Shown piece after piece: positions 9,195 to 17,625 of a stretch of DNA of 64,000 bases (positions are counted from its first letter, which is position 1; every line of letters begins with the position of its first letter). The notes under the pieces are model-generated. The model ran no database searches and was not told the origin of the DNA. It was given only the letters and a program-made list of their open reading frames with translations. This stretch comes from JAAYCI01 sp964370195 (GTDB taxonomy: Bacteria > Bacillota > Clostridia > Oscillospirales > Ruminococcaceae). The stretch is taken from assembly GCA_964370195.1 (NCBI GenBank), contig CAYJIH010000004.1, positions 1 through 64,000 on the forward strand, in the 5' to 3' direction. Made by a program: the position numbers and the translations under genes.

Positions 9195-10400
9195 ATGAGT
9201 CTTGGCAAAAAAACAGTGGATGATATCATCGTAAAAAGTAAACGTGTTTTGGTACGTGTGGATTTCAACGTGCCACTTAAAGAGGGGAAAATCTCGAACG
9301 ATAACCGCATCGTGGCAGCACTGCCTACCATTCAAAAACTAGTAGGCGAGGGCGGCCGTGTTATTTTGTGTAGCCACCTCGGCAAACCAAAAGAGCCGGA
9401 TGCTTCTTTTTCTCTAGCACCGTGTGCCGTGCGCCTTTCAGAACTTTTAGGCAAACCTGTTCTCTTTGCAGATGACGATAACGTGGTGGGAGAAAATGCC
9501 AAAAAAGCAGTGGCCAATATGCAAGATGGCGATATCGTTCTTTTACAAAACACACGTTTTCGCAAAGAAGAAACAAAAAATTTACCTGCCTTTAGCGAGG
9601 ATTTGGCCAGCCTTTGCGATGTGTATGTAGACGATGCCTTTGGTTCTTCGCACCGTGCACACTGCTCTACCGTAGGTGTGGCAGAACTTGTGCCCGTTAC
9701 TGCTGTTGGCTATTTAATGGGCAAAGAAATCGAATACCTTGGTAATGCTGTAAACAACCCAAAACGCCCGTTTGTAGCCATTTTGGGCGGCGCAAAAGTA
9801 GCCGACAAGCTAAATGTTATCGATAACTTGCTTACCAAAGTGGATGCACTGATCATTGGCGGTGGCATGGCTTACACATTTTTAAAAGCCCAAGGGCATG
9901 AAGTGGGCAAAAGCCTTGTAGATGATGAAAAACTTGATTATTGTCGCGATATGCTTAAAAAAGCCGAAGAACGTGGCGTAAAACTGCTTCTTCCGGTGGA
10001 TTCTGTAAACACCACCTCATTCCCAAATCCCATTGATGGCAACGTAGATGCCGTTACGTATCCGGTGGAAGCTATGCCGGCCGATACCCTTGGCCTTGAT
10101 ATCGGCGCTAAAACAAATGAGCTATTTTCTGCCGAGGTAAAGCAAGCCCAAACTGTTGTATGGAACGGCCCCATGGGCGTGTTTGAAAACCCCACCTTAT
10201 GCAAAGGTACTTTGGCAGTGGCGCGCGCCATGGCCGAAAGCGATGCCACCACAGTGATTGGCGGGGGAGACTCGGCCGCGGCTGTGATGCAACTGGGCCT
10301 TGCCGACAAAATGAGCCATATTTCCACCGGCGGTGGTGCCAGCTTAGAATATCTTGAGGGAAAAGAATTGCCCGGTATTGCAGCGATTCAAGCCGAATAA
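9195..10400 (+). CDS. pgk: Phosphoglycerate kinase
   Basis: This cytoplasmic glycolytic enzyme makes ATP and 3-phosphoglycerate from 1,3-bisphosphoglycerate. It is 401 aa, a normal length. Visible family features are VRVDFNVPLKEG near residue 20, the ADP-binding GGAKVADK near 197, and the C-terminal GGGDSAAA near 357. AAAGGATG provides the ribosome site. It is followed by tpiA after 37 bp without a terminator, so the two form a glycolytic operon; gapA is not in the window. Confidence 0.98.
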   Translation: MSLGKKTVDDIIVKSKRVLVRVDFNVPLKEGKISNDNRIVAALPTIQKLVGEGGRVILCSHLGKPKEPDASFSLAPCAVRLSELLGKPVLFADDDNVVGENAKKAVANMQDGDIVLLQNTRFRKEETKNLPAFSEDLASLCDVYVDDAFGSSHRAHCSTVGVAELVPVTAVGYLMGKEIEYLGNAVNNPKRPFVAILGGAKVADKLNVIDNLLTKVDALIIGGGMAYTFLKAQGHEVGKSLVDDEKLDYCRDMLKKAEERGVKLLLPVDSVNTTSFPNPIDGNVDAVTYPVEAMPADTLGLDIGAKTNELFSAEVKQAQTVVWNGPMGVFENPTLCKGTLAVARAMAESDATTVIGGGDSAAAVMQLGLADKMSHISTGGGASLEYLEGKELPGIAAIQAE

Positions 10401-10437
10401 ATTCATAACTCTTATCACTAAAGGAGATTGTATTATA

Positions 10438-11205
10438 ATGGACAAAAGCAAACGTAAAGTTGTTATTGCAGGCAACTGGAAAATGAACAAAACAGCCAGT
10501 GAAGCAAAAGCCCTGCTTGCCGAATTAAAACCACTTGTATCAAGTGCCACCTGTGATGTGGTGGTGTGCACCCCTTTTACCGACCTTTGCACAGCGCTTA
10601 GTGAAACAGAAGGCAGCAATATTGCTGTGGGCGCACAAAACGTTCATTTCGAAAAAAGCGGTGCTTACACCGGCGAAATTTCGGCCGATATGCTAAAAGA
10701 AATGGGTGTAAGCCATGTTGTGGTGGGCCATAGCGAGCGCCGCCAATATTTTGCAGAAACAGATGAAACGGTGAACAAGCGCACAAAAGCAGCCCTTGCT
10801 GCCGGCCTTTGCGCCATTGTGTGTGTAGGCGAAAGCCTTGAACAACGCGAGCAAGGTGTTACAGAAGAACTGGTGCGTATGCAAACAAAAATCGCACTTC
10901 TCGATGTAAGCGCCAGCGATATGAAAAACGTTATTTTAGCATACGAGCCTGTTTGGGCCATTGGTACCGGACGCACCGCCACGGCAGACCAAGCCGAAGA
11001 AGTGTGTGCAGCCATCCGCAAAGTGTTGGCAGAACTGTATGGCCAAAGCGTAGCCGACGGTGTAACCATCCAGTATGGCGGTAGCATGAATGCCCAAAAC
11101 GCAACCGAGCTACTGTCTAAAACAAATGTAGACGGCGGCCTTATTGGCGGTGCCAGCTTAAAACCGGCCGACTTCAATGAAATCATCAAAGCAGGTTCTG
11201 TGTAA
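10438..11205 (+). CDS. tpiA: Triosephosphate isomerase
   Basis: This 255-aa TIM-barrel enzyme interconverts dihydroxyacetone phosphate and glyceraldehyde 3-phosphate. Catalytic residues can be seen: Lys15 in GNWKMNK, His near 97 in VVGHSERR, and Glu near 170 in AYEPVWAIGTG; the phosphate loop is QYGGSMN. The open frame begins inside pgk, but the ATG at 10438 is preceded by AAAGGAGATTG and gives the family N-terminus. Confidence 0.98.
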   Translation: MDKSKRKVVIAGNWKMNKTASEAKALLAELKPLVSSATCDVVVCTPFTDLCTALSETEGSNIAVGAQNVHFEKSGAYTGEISADMLKEMGVSHVVVGHSERRQYFAETDETVNKRTKAALAAGLCAIVCVGESLEQREQGVTEELVRMQTKIALLDVSASDMKNVILAYEPVWAIGTGRTATADQAEEVCAAIRKVLAELYGQSVADGVTIQYGGSMNAQNATELLSKTNVDGGLIGGASLKPADFNEIIKAGSV

Positions 11206-11224
11206 ACATTGCACAGTACAAATA

Positions 11225-11242
11225 GGGAAGTGTTCACTTCCC
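11225..11242. repeat. Perfect palindrome after tpiA
   Basis: GGGAAGTG-TT-CACTTCCC is an 8-bp perfect inverted repeat. It has no T-run behind it on either strand, so it could be a weak terminator, an mRNA-end hairpin or an operator ahead of the cysE promoter 15 bp downstream. Confidence 0.5.
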
Positions 11243-11256
11243 ATAAGGCCACTTGC

Positions 11257-11286
11257 TTGACGAAACGCATGCAACTATGCTACACT
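11257..11286 (+). promoter_or_regulatory. Promoter of the cysE leader
   Basis: TTGACG (11257-11262) and TACACT (11281-11286) are 18 bp apart. Transcription would start close to 11293, about 30 nt before the Cys-rich leader peptide. Confidence 0.7.
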
Positions 11287-11321
11287 AAAAAATATTAATC
11301 ATACTGAAAGGAGCGGCATCC

Positions 11322-11381
11322 ATGCAGGATTTGTTTTTGTGCACCTGTTGTTGTGGTTTGTCGCTTCAGTTTTTTGTGTGA
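11322..11381 (+). CDS. Cysteine leader peptide of cysE (19 aa)
   Basis: A small open frame with its own ribosome site (GAAAGGAG, 8 nt upstream) encodes MQDLFLCTCCCGLSLQFFV. Four of its 19 codons are Cys (TGC, then TGT TGT TGT within the CTCCC run), although Cys is normally rare. It ends 19 nt before a terminator hairpin and lies upstream of cysE, the gene for the first step of cysteine synthesis. This is the layout of an amino-acid attenuator: ribosomes slowed at Cys codons would favour transcription into cysE. The regulatory role is inferred. Confidence 0.8.
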   Translation: MQDLFLCTCCCGLSLQFFV

Positions 11382-11400
11382 GTTACTGCAAATGAACACA

Positions 11401-11440
11401 AAAGGCTCGGGGCTACATTTGGTGTCCCGAGCCTTTTTGT
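11401..11440 (+). terminator. Attenuator terminator before cysE
   Basis: AAAGGCTCGGG (11401-11411) pairs over 11 bp with CCCGAGCCTTT (11426-11436), followed by TT. It lies between the leader peptide and the cysE ribosome site. A competing 6-bp helix is possible between CAAATG (11389-11394) and CATTTG (11416-11421), which would cross the terminator stem. Confidence 0.85.
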
Positions 11441-11461
11441 GTACTACAAAAGGAGAGTTGC

Positions 11462-12154
11462 ATGGGTTTACTTAGCGATGCAAAAAATATTCAAAATACT
11501 GACCCTGCCGGTGTAAGTTTGGCACAAGTTCTGTTTTTATATCCCGGGTTTCACATCCTTATTTTTCATCGTGTGGCACATTGGCTGTATCGGCATCGGC
11601 GCTTTTTTCTAGCACGCATGGTTAGCCAAATAGGACGAAATTGCACCGGTATCGAAATTCATCCCGGTGCCACCATCGGCAACCATTTGTTTATCGACCA
11701 CGGCATGGGCATTGTAATTGGCGAAACGGCAGAAGTGGGCAATGATGTCACCATTTACCACGGTGTTACGCTAGGTGGCACCGGCAAAGATACCGGCAAA
11801 CGCCATCCCACTGTACGCGATGGTGTGCTCATTGGCGCCGGTGTAAAAGTGCTGGGGCCGGTGGTGATTGGAGAGCGCAGCCGCATTGGTGCAAACAGCA
11901 CCGTTTTAGACGATGTCCCCTGTGACGCCACGGCTGTGGGAAGCCCCGCTGTGGTGGTGCGCAGCCGCCCGGGCATTTCACCGTGCAGCAACGCTGCAAA
12001 GCCAAGCGGCGAGCTAGACCAAAGCCATTTCCCAAATGTACTTGAAAAACGCATTTCTGAACTAGAAAAAAAATTATCGCGTTTTGAACGCCAAGAAAGC
12101 CATCGGGCGCAAAGAGAGAACGACAGCCAATTCGATTCTTACAGCGAAAAGTAG
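11462..12154 (+). CDS. cysE: Serine O-acetyltransferase
   Basis: This enzyme makes O-acetylserine from serine and acetyl-CoA, the first committed step of cysteine synthesis. It has 230 aa, of the shorter Gram-positive CysE form. A helical N-terminus is followed by a left-handed beta-helix of hexapeptide repeats (about residues 60-165) with the motifs HPGATIG, DHGMGIVIGETA and YHGVTLGGTG that supply the catalytic His residues. The C-terminal 50 residues are charged and probably a flexible tail. It has the site AAAGGAGAG 4-5 nt from the ATG, immediately after the attenuator terminator. Confidence 0.96.
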   Translation: MGLLSDAKNIQNTDPAGVSLAQVLFLYPGFHILIFHRVAHWLYRHRRFFLARMVSQIGRNCTGIEIHPGATIGNHLFIDHGMGIVIGETAEVGNDVTIYHGVTLGGTGKDTGKRHPTVRDGVLIGAGVKVLGPVVIGERSRIGANSTVLDDVPCDATAVGSPAVVVRSRPGISPCSNAAKPSGELDQSHFPNVLEKRISELEKKLSRFERQESHRAQRENDSQFDSYSEK

Positions 12155-12178
12155 GCAAAGAGGATGGTGACACACAGA

Positions 12179-12700
12179 ATGAAACAAGATATTTTGGTTG
12201 TAGTAGACATGCAAAACGATTTTATTGATGGTTCTTTGGGCACCAAAGAGGCCGAAGCCATTGTGGGCAACGTAGCCGCTTTAATTGCACAATATCCAAA
12301 ACAAAACCTGTATGCCACAAAAGATACGCACACGCACACATATTTAAACACGCAAGAAGGGAAATTTTTGCCTGTTGTGCACTGTGTAAAAGATACAGAC
12401 GGCTGGCAATTCAACAACCAACTCACCGCATTAAACGAAGCAACCATTGTGGAAAAAAATGTGTTTGGCTCTACACATCTTGTAGATCTGTTAAAAAAAC
12501 GGGCAGAAACGCAGCCTCTTTCCATCACGCTTGTAGGCCTTTGTACCGATATTTGTGTGGTCTCCAATGCAGTGATATTAAAAAACAACTTGCCGGAAAC
12601 AGATATTTTTGTTAAAGCCGATTGCTGCGCCGGCGTAACACCCGAAACACACGAGGCCGCATTAACCACAATGAAGATGTGTCAAATTCAAATTATATAG
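12179..12700 (+). CDS. Isochorismatase-family hydrolase, likely nicotinamidase
   Basis: This 173-aa protein belongs to the cysteine-hydrolase family that includes nicotinamidase and isochorismatase. The catalytic Asp is in VVVDMQNDFIDG near the N-terminus, the metal site in KDTHTHTY, and the catalytic Cys in GLCTDICV near residue 123. The metal-binding Asp-x-His pattern favours nicotinamidase (PncA). The ATG at 12179 is preferred because the ATG at 12164 directly abuts the ribosome site AGAGG. It follows cysE by 24 bp. Confidence 0.85.
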   Translation: MKQDILVVVDMQNDFIDGSLGTKEAEAIVGNVAALIAQYPKQNLYATKDTHTHTYLNTQEGKFLPVVHCVKDTDGWQFNNQLTALNEATIVEKNVFGSTHLVDLLKKRAETQPLSITLVGLCTDICVVSNAVILKNNLPETDIFVKADCCAGVTPETHEAALTTMKMCQIQII

Positions 12701-12732
12701 CTAGCCATACCACACAATTTTCTTTATGCAAA

Positions 12733-12778
12733 AAAGCCCTGCGCAACCAAACGGTTTCGCAGAGCTTACTTTTTAAAA
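12733..12778. terminator. Bidirectional terminator between the nicotinamidase gene and rpsR
   Basis: AAGCCCTGCG pairs with CGCAGAGCTT with one mismatch. A T-rich run follows on the plus strand (ACTTTTT) and TTTTTT follows on the minus strand. It serves two converging operons. Confidence 0.8.
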
Positions 12779-12791
12779 CAACTGGTTTACT

Positions 12792-13046
12792 TTAGCCGGT
12801 TACATAAGGCAGCAGCGCCAAGTGACGTGCACGTTTGATGGCAATTGTCAAATCTCTTTGATGTTTTGCGCATGTTCCGGTTACACGGCGGGGGATGATT
12901 TTAGAGCGCTCGCTCACATATTTGCGCAAACGTCCTACATCTTTATAATCAATGTCCGACACACGATCTACACAGAAGCTGCAAACCTTGCGACGTCCAC
13001 GATGTGGCGGGCGACCGCCACGGGATTCATTTCTCTCGTAAGCCAT
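12792..13046 (-). CDS. rpsR: Ribosomal protein bS18, zinc-binding form
   Basis: This 84-aa small-subunit protein has the conserved IDYKDVGRLRKYVSER and PRRVTGT blocks. It carries C22, C25, C59 and H62, the ligands of the zinc-binding bS18 variant; many Bacillota have the zinc-free form. It is the last gene of the rpsF-ssb-rpsR operon, 43 bp after ssb, with an AAAGGAGGTTAG ribosome site. Confidence 0.97.
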   Translation of the reverse strand: MAYERNESRGGRPPHRGRRKVCSFCVDRVSDIDYKDVGRLRKYVSERSKIIPRRVTGTCAKHQRDLTIAIKRARHLALLPYVTG

Positions 13047-13089
13047 ACGGCTAACCTCCTTTTGGTTCCTTCAAACGGAATGATTGTTG

Positions 13090-13533
13090 TTAAAACGGCA
13101 AGTCTTCGCTTTCGTCTACCACAGCGAAATCTTCCGGCGATCCGATAGAAAACGCTGTAGACTCTGGCGGTGTGCGGCGTTCAAAGCCACCATCCATATC
13201 ATTGCTATTTGCGCGTTTGCTTTCGGCGAAATTAGCATTGTTCACCACAATTTCATACGCCTTGCGTTTGTTTCCATCACGGTCCTCGTAACTATGTGTT
13301 TGCAAGGAACCATCGATGGCCACAAGCTGGCCTTTTTTAAAATACTTGCAGATGAACTCTGCTGTGCCACGCCAAGCGACAATGTCAAAAAAATCTGTTT
13401 GACGCTCTGTGCCTGATTTGACATAGCTACGGTCGCACGCAATGGTAAAGCGTGTGGTGCTAATTCCGTTCGGTGTTTTTCGCAGTTCAGGGTCTGCCAC
13501 AAGGCGCCCCATTACGGCAATCACGTTCAGCAT
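13090..13533 (-). CDS. ssb: Single-stranded DNA-binding protein
   Basis: This 147-aa OB-fold protein coats single-stranded DNA in replication and repair. It has the family opening MLNVIAVMGRLVADPELR and ends in the acidic tip DESEDLPF, the docking site for DNA-maintenance enzymes. It lies between rpsF (2 bp) and rpsR, the standard bacterial order. Confidence 0.97.
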   Translation of the reverse strand: MLNVIAVMGRLVADPELRKTPNGISTTRFTIACDRSYVKSGTERQTDFFDIVAWRGTAEFICKYFKKGQLVAIDGSLQTHSYEDRDGNKRKAYEIVVNNANFAESKRANSNDMDGGFERRTPPESTAFSIGSPEDFAVVDESEDLPF

Positions 13534-13535
13534 GC

Positions 13536-13901
13536 TTATGCCTCCTCGCTAGGGGCCTCTTCTTTCTGTGCGGCCGGCTCACTTGCTTGCTCTGCGGCTT
13601 TCTCCGGCAATTCTGCACCGGCCTCTTTAGCAATAATTAAGCTACGCAACACACCGTCTGTAATTCTGTACACACGGTCGAGCTCTGCCGGGAAAGTGGG
13701 CTCACTGTCAAAGTGAATGAGGGTGTACACACCATCAAATTCTTTGTTAATAGGATACGCCAAACGACGTTTTCCCCACTCATCCACCGCATCGATTGTG
13801 CCATTTTTTGCAATCAAATCTTTGAATTTCCCTACAAGGCTTGCGGTATCTTCCTCGTTGAGGGTGGCGCTGGTAACCAGCATGGTTTCGTACTTGGGCA
13901 T
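13536..13901 (-). CDS. rpsF: Ribosomal protein bS6
   Basis: This 121-aa protein starts MPKYETMLV and contains IDAVDEWGKRRLAYPI, both characteristic of bS6, with an acidic E/A-rich C-terminal tail (about 25 residues). The ATG at 13901 has AAAGGAGGTG upstream; the frame is open 32 codons further but that part is the structured leader. bS6 pairs with bS18 on the platform of the 30S subunit. Confidence 0.96.
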   Translation of the reverse strand: MPKYETMLVTSATLNEEDTASLVGKFKDLIAKNGTIDAVDEWGKRRLAYPINKEFDGVYTLIHFDSEPTFPAELDRVYRITDGVLRSLIIAKEAGAELPEKAAEQASEPAAQKEEAPSEEA

Positions 13902-13914
13902 TTCGTTGCACCTC

Positions 13915-13993
13915 CTTTTGGACGTAAGGCCCATGGGCTGTTTGCCACAGGCAAGGATAGCGGAATAGTTCCGCACTATCTCCGGAAGAGATA
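13915..13993 (-). promoter_or_regulatory. Structured rpsF leader, candidate S6:S18 autoregulatory RNA
   Basis: On the minus strand between the promoter and rpsF there are successive hairpins: CTATCTC/GAGATAG, GCGGAA/TTCCGC, TTGCC/GGCAA and GCCC/GGGC. The first two overlap with a possible alternative GATAG/CTATC pairing. Many bacteria regulate rpsF by binding of S6:S18 to a leader motif with an exposed CCG; CCG occurs here, but I cannot fit the motif exactly. Confidence 0.5.
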
Positions 13994-14000
13994 GCAATTA

Positions 14001-14029
14001 ATCATACCGAATTTTTTTCATTTTGTCAA
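14001..14029 (-). promoter_or_regulatory. Promoter of rpsF-ssb-rpsR
   Basis: On the minus strand a perfect TTGACA (14029-14024) and TATGAT (14006-14001) are separated by 17 bp, about 100 nt upstream of rpsF. Confidence 0.88.
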
Positions 14030-14106
14030 GCGTTTCTGCTTGCAAAACACAAGATGTTTTTAAAAAAACGTATTTACAACAGCACACAGCACAGCGGCGC
14101 GCTCTC

Positions 14107-14135
14107 TTGCCCACCCATATTATCTGTGTTATACT
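14107..14135 (+). promoter_or_regulatory. Promoter of the aro operon
   Basis: TTGCCC (14107-14112) and TATACT (14130-14135) are 17 bp apart, 45 bp upstream of aroB. No T-box or other leader element is seen. Confidence 0.6.
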
Positions 14136-14179
14136 TACGATAGGTATATATTAAAATAACGCTTTCAATAACACAGGAG

Positions 14180-15205
14180 GTGGAACAGCTGAAACTTCGG
14201 ATGGAGCTTCTCGACAGAAGTTATGACATTATTTTAAAAAGCGGTGCACTAGAGAATGCAGCACAACTGGGAAATTTGGACCGAAAAGTGCTGATATTAA
14301 GCGACAAAGGTGTGCCTGAGCAATATATTCGTACATTGCAAGCACAGTGCAAAGATGCCTACCCTTTTATCGTAAATGGTGGTGAAGCAAGCAAAAGTGC
14401 CGACACTTGGCAAGCCGTGCTTTCGCATATGCTTTCAAATGGGTTCGACCGTGGCGATTGCCTTGCTGCCGTTGGTGGAGGCGTGGTGGGCGACCTTGGC
14501 GGCTTTGTTGCCGCAAGTTATATGCGTGGAATCGATTTTTTTCAATTCCCCACAACCACACTTTCACAAATCGATTCCTCTATTGGGGGTAAAGTTGCCA
14601 TCAATTTAGGCGGTGCCAAAAATGTGGTGGGTGCTTTTCATCAGCCGAAACTTGTGGTGATAGACCCAGATACTTTAAAAACGCTGGATGCGCGGCAATG
14701 GTCGAACGGCCTTGCAGAAGCCTTAAAAACCGGCCTTATTGGCAGCAGCGATGTGATGGATATTATGGAAAACGACGACATTGCCGCACGGTATGAAGAC
14801 ATCCTGTTCTACTGTTTGCGCTATAAGAAAAATATAGTAGAGCGCGACGAAACAGAACAAGGAGACCGAAAGTTGCTCAATTTCGGGCACACAATTGGCC
14901 ATGGAATTGAAGCCGCCATGCAAAATCGTCCACAAAACGAAGTATTATTACACGGTGAATGTGTGGCACTTGGTATGCTACCCATGATAGAAAGCGCTTC
15001 TTTACGCACCCGCGTGAAAGACATTATGAAAAAGCTGCAACTTCCAATGGCACACACAGCAGATACCGAAGAAATACTGCACTATGTTTTAAGCGACAAA
15101 AAACGCAAAGGCGATACATTTACAGTGGTTCGCGTACAAAAGCCCGGGCTTGGCTATTTGGAAACGATACACTACGATGAGCTTTGCAAATTGGTGAGGG
15201 AATAG
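14180..15205 (+). CDS. aroB: 3-dehydroquinate synthase
   Basis: This enzyme catalyses the second step of the shikimate pathway, from DAHP to 3-dehydroquinate, using NAD and a metal ion. About 340 aa. Visible motifs are the NAD-binding GGGVVGDLGGFVAASYMRG near residue 95, the lysine-containing SIGGKVAIN, and the metal-binding NFGHTIGHGIE near 235. The start is uncertain: the GTG at 14180 overlaps the ribosome site AGGAGG, a CTG at 14189 would have better spacing, and ATG at 14201 is further away. First gene of aroB-aroC-aroA-tyrA. Confidence 0.95.
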   Translation: MEQLKLRMELLDRSYDIILKSGALENAAQLGNLDRKVLILSDKGVPEQYIRTLQAQCKDAYPFIVNGGEASKSADTWQAVLSHMLSNGFDRGDCLAAVGGGVVGDLGGFVAASYMRGIDFFQFPTTTLSQIDSSIGGKVAINLGGAKNVVGAFHQPKLVVIDPDTLKTLDARQWSNGLAEALKTGLIGSSDVMDIMENDDIAARYEDILFYCLRYKKNIVERDETEQGDRKLLNFGHTIGHGIEAAMQNRPQNEVLLHGECVALGMLPMIESASLRTRVKDIMKKLQLPMAHTADTEEILHYVLSDKKRKGDTFTVVRVQKPGLGYLETIHYDELCKLVRE

Positions 15206-15208
15206 TAC

Positions 15209-16342
15209 ATGCAACGAAATAGTTTTGGCTCTTTTATCAACATTTCTCTTTTTGGAGAAAGCCATGGCCCTGCTGTGGGTGCTGTAATTTCCGGGCTGGC
15301 ACCGGGCATCATCATCGATGAAGAATTTATTGCTTTTGAAATGGAAAAACGACGTGCTGTGGGTGCTATTTCTACACCGCGCCACGAAGAGGATCGCGTG
15401 GAATTTCTTTCCGGTGTTTATGAGGGCCATACCACCGGCACACCACTGTGCCTTATCATTAAAAACAATAACGTCCGTTCATCCGATTATGAGCAACTAC
15501 ACAATATCCCACGTCCTAGCCACGCCGATTTTACGGGGCGTATGAAATACCTTGGCTATGCAGACCCACGTGGTGGAGGCCATTTTTCCGGCCGTTTAAC
15601 AGCACCTCTTGTTGCTGCGGGGGCTATTTTCCGGCAACTTTTAGCACAAAGAGGCATTTTAATTGGCACACACTTATGCTCTTGCGCCACCTTAGAAGAT
15701 GCTTTGCTACCGGAAGATGAAACCTCTTTGCGCCAAGCACTTGCCGCTTTAAACGAGAAGCAATTTGCCACGCTAGACGATGACATCGGCCAACAAATGC
15801 AAAACACCATCATCGCCGCCAAAACAAACGGCGACAGTGTGGGTGGCGCACTGGAAACGGCCGTTGTGGGCCTTCCGGCCGGCCTGGGCGAACCATTTTT
15901 CGCTTCAGTAGAAAGCGAACTCTCGGCCTTACTGTTCAGCATTCCGGCAATAAAAGGTGTAGAATTTGGCCTTGGTTTTGGATTTGCTTATATGAACGGA
16001 AGCCAGGCAAACGACGCTTTTTGCCTGCGAGATGGACAAGTACGCACCACCACCAATTTTAACGGGGGCATAAATGGTGGCATTACAAACGGCATGCCGC
16101 TAATTGTGCGCAGTGTGGTAAAACCAACGCCCAGCATTTCTTTGCCACAAAATTCAGTGGATTTTGCCAGTGGTGCTGAAGTTACATTGAAAATGAAAGG
16201 CCGCCACGACCCTTGCATTTTGCACAGAGCACGTGCTGTGGCCGATGCCGTCACAGCATTTGGGCTGTGTGATTTGCTATGCCAACAGTACGGGGTAAGC
16301 TGGCAAATTAAGCCGCCTGAAATCAAATCGGAGGAAGCATAG
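15209..16342 (+). CDS. aroC: Chorismate synthase
   Basis: This FMN-dependent enzyme makes chorismate from EPSP, the last shikimate-pathway step. The 377-aa protein has the signatures GESHGPAVG near the N-terminus, RPSHADFTG, and ADPRGGGHFSGR near residue 118. It follows aroB by 3 bp and precedes aroA by 2 bp, so the three are co-transcribed. Confidence 0.97.
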   Translation: MQRNSFGSFINISLFGESHGPAVGAVISGLAPGIIIDEEFIAFEMEKRRAVGAISTPRHEEDRVEFLSGVYEGHTTGTPLCLIIKNNNVRSSDYEQLHNIPRPSHADFTGRMKYLGYADPRGGGHFSGRLTAPLVAAGAIFRQLLAQRGILIGTHLCSCATLEDALLPEDETSLRQALAALNEKQFATLDDDIGQQMQNTIIAAKTNGDSVGGALETAVVGLPAGLGEPFFASVESELSALLFSIPAIKGVEFGLGFGFAYMNGSQANDAFCLRDGQVRTTTNFNGGINGGITNGMPLIVRSVVKPTPSISLPQNSVDFASGAEVTLKMKGRHDPCILHRARAVADAVTAFGLCDLLCQQYGVSWQIKPPEIKSEEA

Positions 16343-16344
16343 CC

Positions 16345-17625
16345 GTGCAAATTTTGGTAAACCCATCGATACCACATGGCACAGTCACCTTGCCACCAAG
16401 CAAAAGTATGGCACACCGTCTTTTAATTTGCGCTGCATTGGCCAATGGTACATCTACACTGAGCGGATTGTCGCTTTCAGAAGATATTCAGGCAACTGCG
16501 CGCACCTTAAAAGCACTCGGTGCATCCGTTTCTATCGATGAAGCCGGCTGTGCAACAGTGCAGGGAATCGGCCCCTCTTATAATACCATCTGTGCGCTTC
16601 AAGGCGCTGATTGTGGCGAAAGCGGTTCCACTTTACGTTTCATGATTCCTCTATTTGCACTACAAAGCGCATCGCAGCACCTCAAAGGTGCAGAGCGCCT
16701 TTTTGCACGCCCTCTTCATGTATACGAAAATTTATTTCAAAGTCAGGGACTTTCTTTTGAAGTCAGCCGCATGGGTGTATCTTTCGAAGGGCCTTTGCAA
16801 CCGGGCACATTTACCATCGCCGGAGATGTATCCAGCCAATTTATTTCCGGCTTACTGTTTGCTTTGCCACTGCTGCAAAAAGACAGTTTTTTACACATTA
16901 CAAAACCGTTCGAAAGCCGCGATTATGTAGAGCTTACGCGCAGTGCACAGGCACAATTTGGCGTAAAAAGCCACTGGATATCGCCGTTCGAATTACACAT
17001 TCCCGGCAACCAAACATACCACCCGTGCACGGCAGCAGTAGAAGGAGATTGGTCTCAAGCTGTGGTGCCGGCCGTTCTTGGTGCGGTGTGTGGGCCACTG
17101 TCGCTTGCGGGCCTACGTGATGACAGCAAACAAGGAGACCGTGTTGCCCTTGAAATTTTAAAACAATGCGGTGCAAATATCCAGCATGCAAACGATATAT
17201 ATACAGTGGGTCCTGGCAAAAAACCGCTTCGAGCACCAGAGCGAATCGATCTTTCCAACTGCCCGGATTTAGGCCCGGTGCTTTGTGCTTTGGCACTTTT
17301 TTGTGAAGGGGAGACAGAAATTTACAACGCCGTCCGGCTGCGTGCAAAAGAAAGCGACCGCATCGCTTCTATAGAAACGGAATTTTCAAAGCTTGGTGCG
17401 TGTATCACCACCACAGAAAGCACCATCCGCATTAAGGGAAATCAACCGTTGCACACGGCCCACACCAATTCGCACAACGATCATCGTGTGGTCATGGCCT
17501 TAAGTGTAGCTGCTGTTTGCGGAAATATACCAATCCAAATAAACGAAGCCGAGGCCATTTGCAAAAGTTGGCCATCCTTCTTTAACGATTTGCACAACAT
17601 TGGCGTACAAACGGAGGAAATATGA
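16345..17625 (+). CDS. aroA: 3-phosphoshikimate 1-carboxyvinyltransferase (EPSP synthase)
   Basis: This 426-aa enzyme joins shikimate 3-phosphate and phosphoenolpyruvate. It has PPSKSMAHRLL near residue 12, GESGSTLRFMIP near 92 and NDHRVVMALS near 375. GESGST, without the usual NAGT tripeptide, and the SKS loop resemble the class II-like enzymes. The start is GTG, preceded by GGAGG. Its end overlaps tyrA by 4 bp. Confidence 0.96.
   Translation: MQILVNPSIPHGTVTLPPSKSMAHRLLICAALANGTSTLSGLSLSEDIQATARTLKALGASVSIDEAGCATVQGIGPSYNTICALQGADCGESGSTLRFMIPLFALQSASQHLKGAERLFARPLHVYENLFQSQGLSFEVSRMGVSFEGPLQPGTFTIAGDVSSQFISGLLFALPLLQKDSFLHITKPFESRDYVELTRSAQAQFGVKSHWISPFELHIPGNQTYHPCTAAVEGDWSQAVVPAVLGAVCGPLSLAGLRDDSKQGDRVALEILKQCGANIQHANDIYTVGPGKKPLRAPERIDLSNCPDLGPVLCALALFCEGETEIYNAVRLRAKESDRIASIETEFSKLGACITTTESTIRIKGNQPLHTAHTNSHNDHRVVMALSVAAVCGNIPIQINEAEAICKSWPSFFNDLHNIGVQTEEI

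Noticed and set aside
14030..14180. Possible T-box before the aro operon
   Set aside because: No TGGNACCGCG T-box sequence or terminator/antiterminator pair is present.
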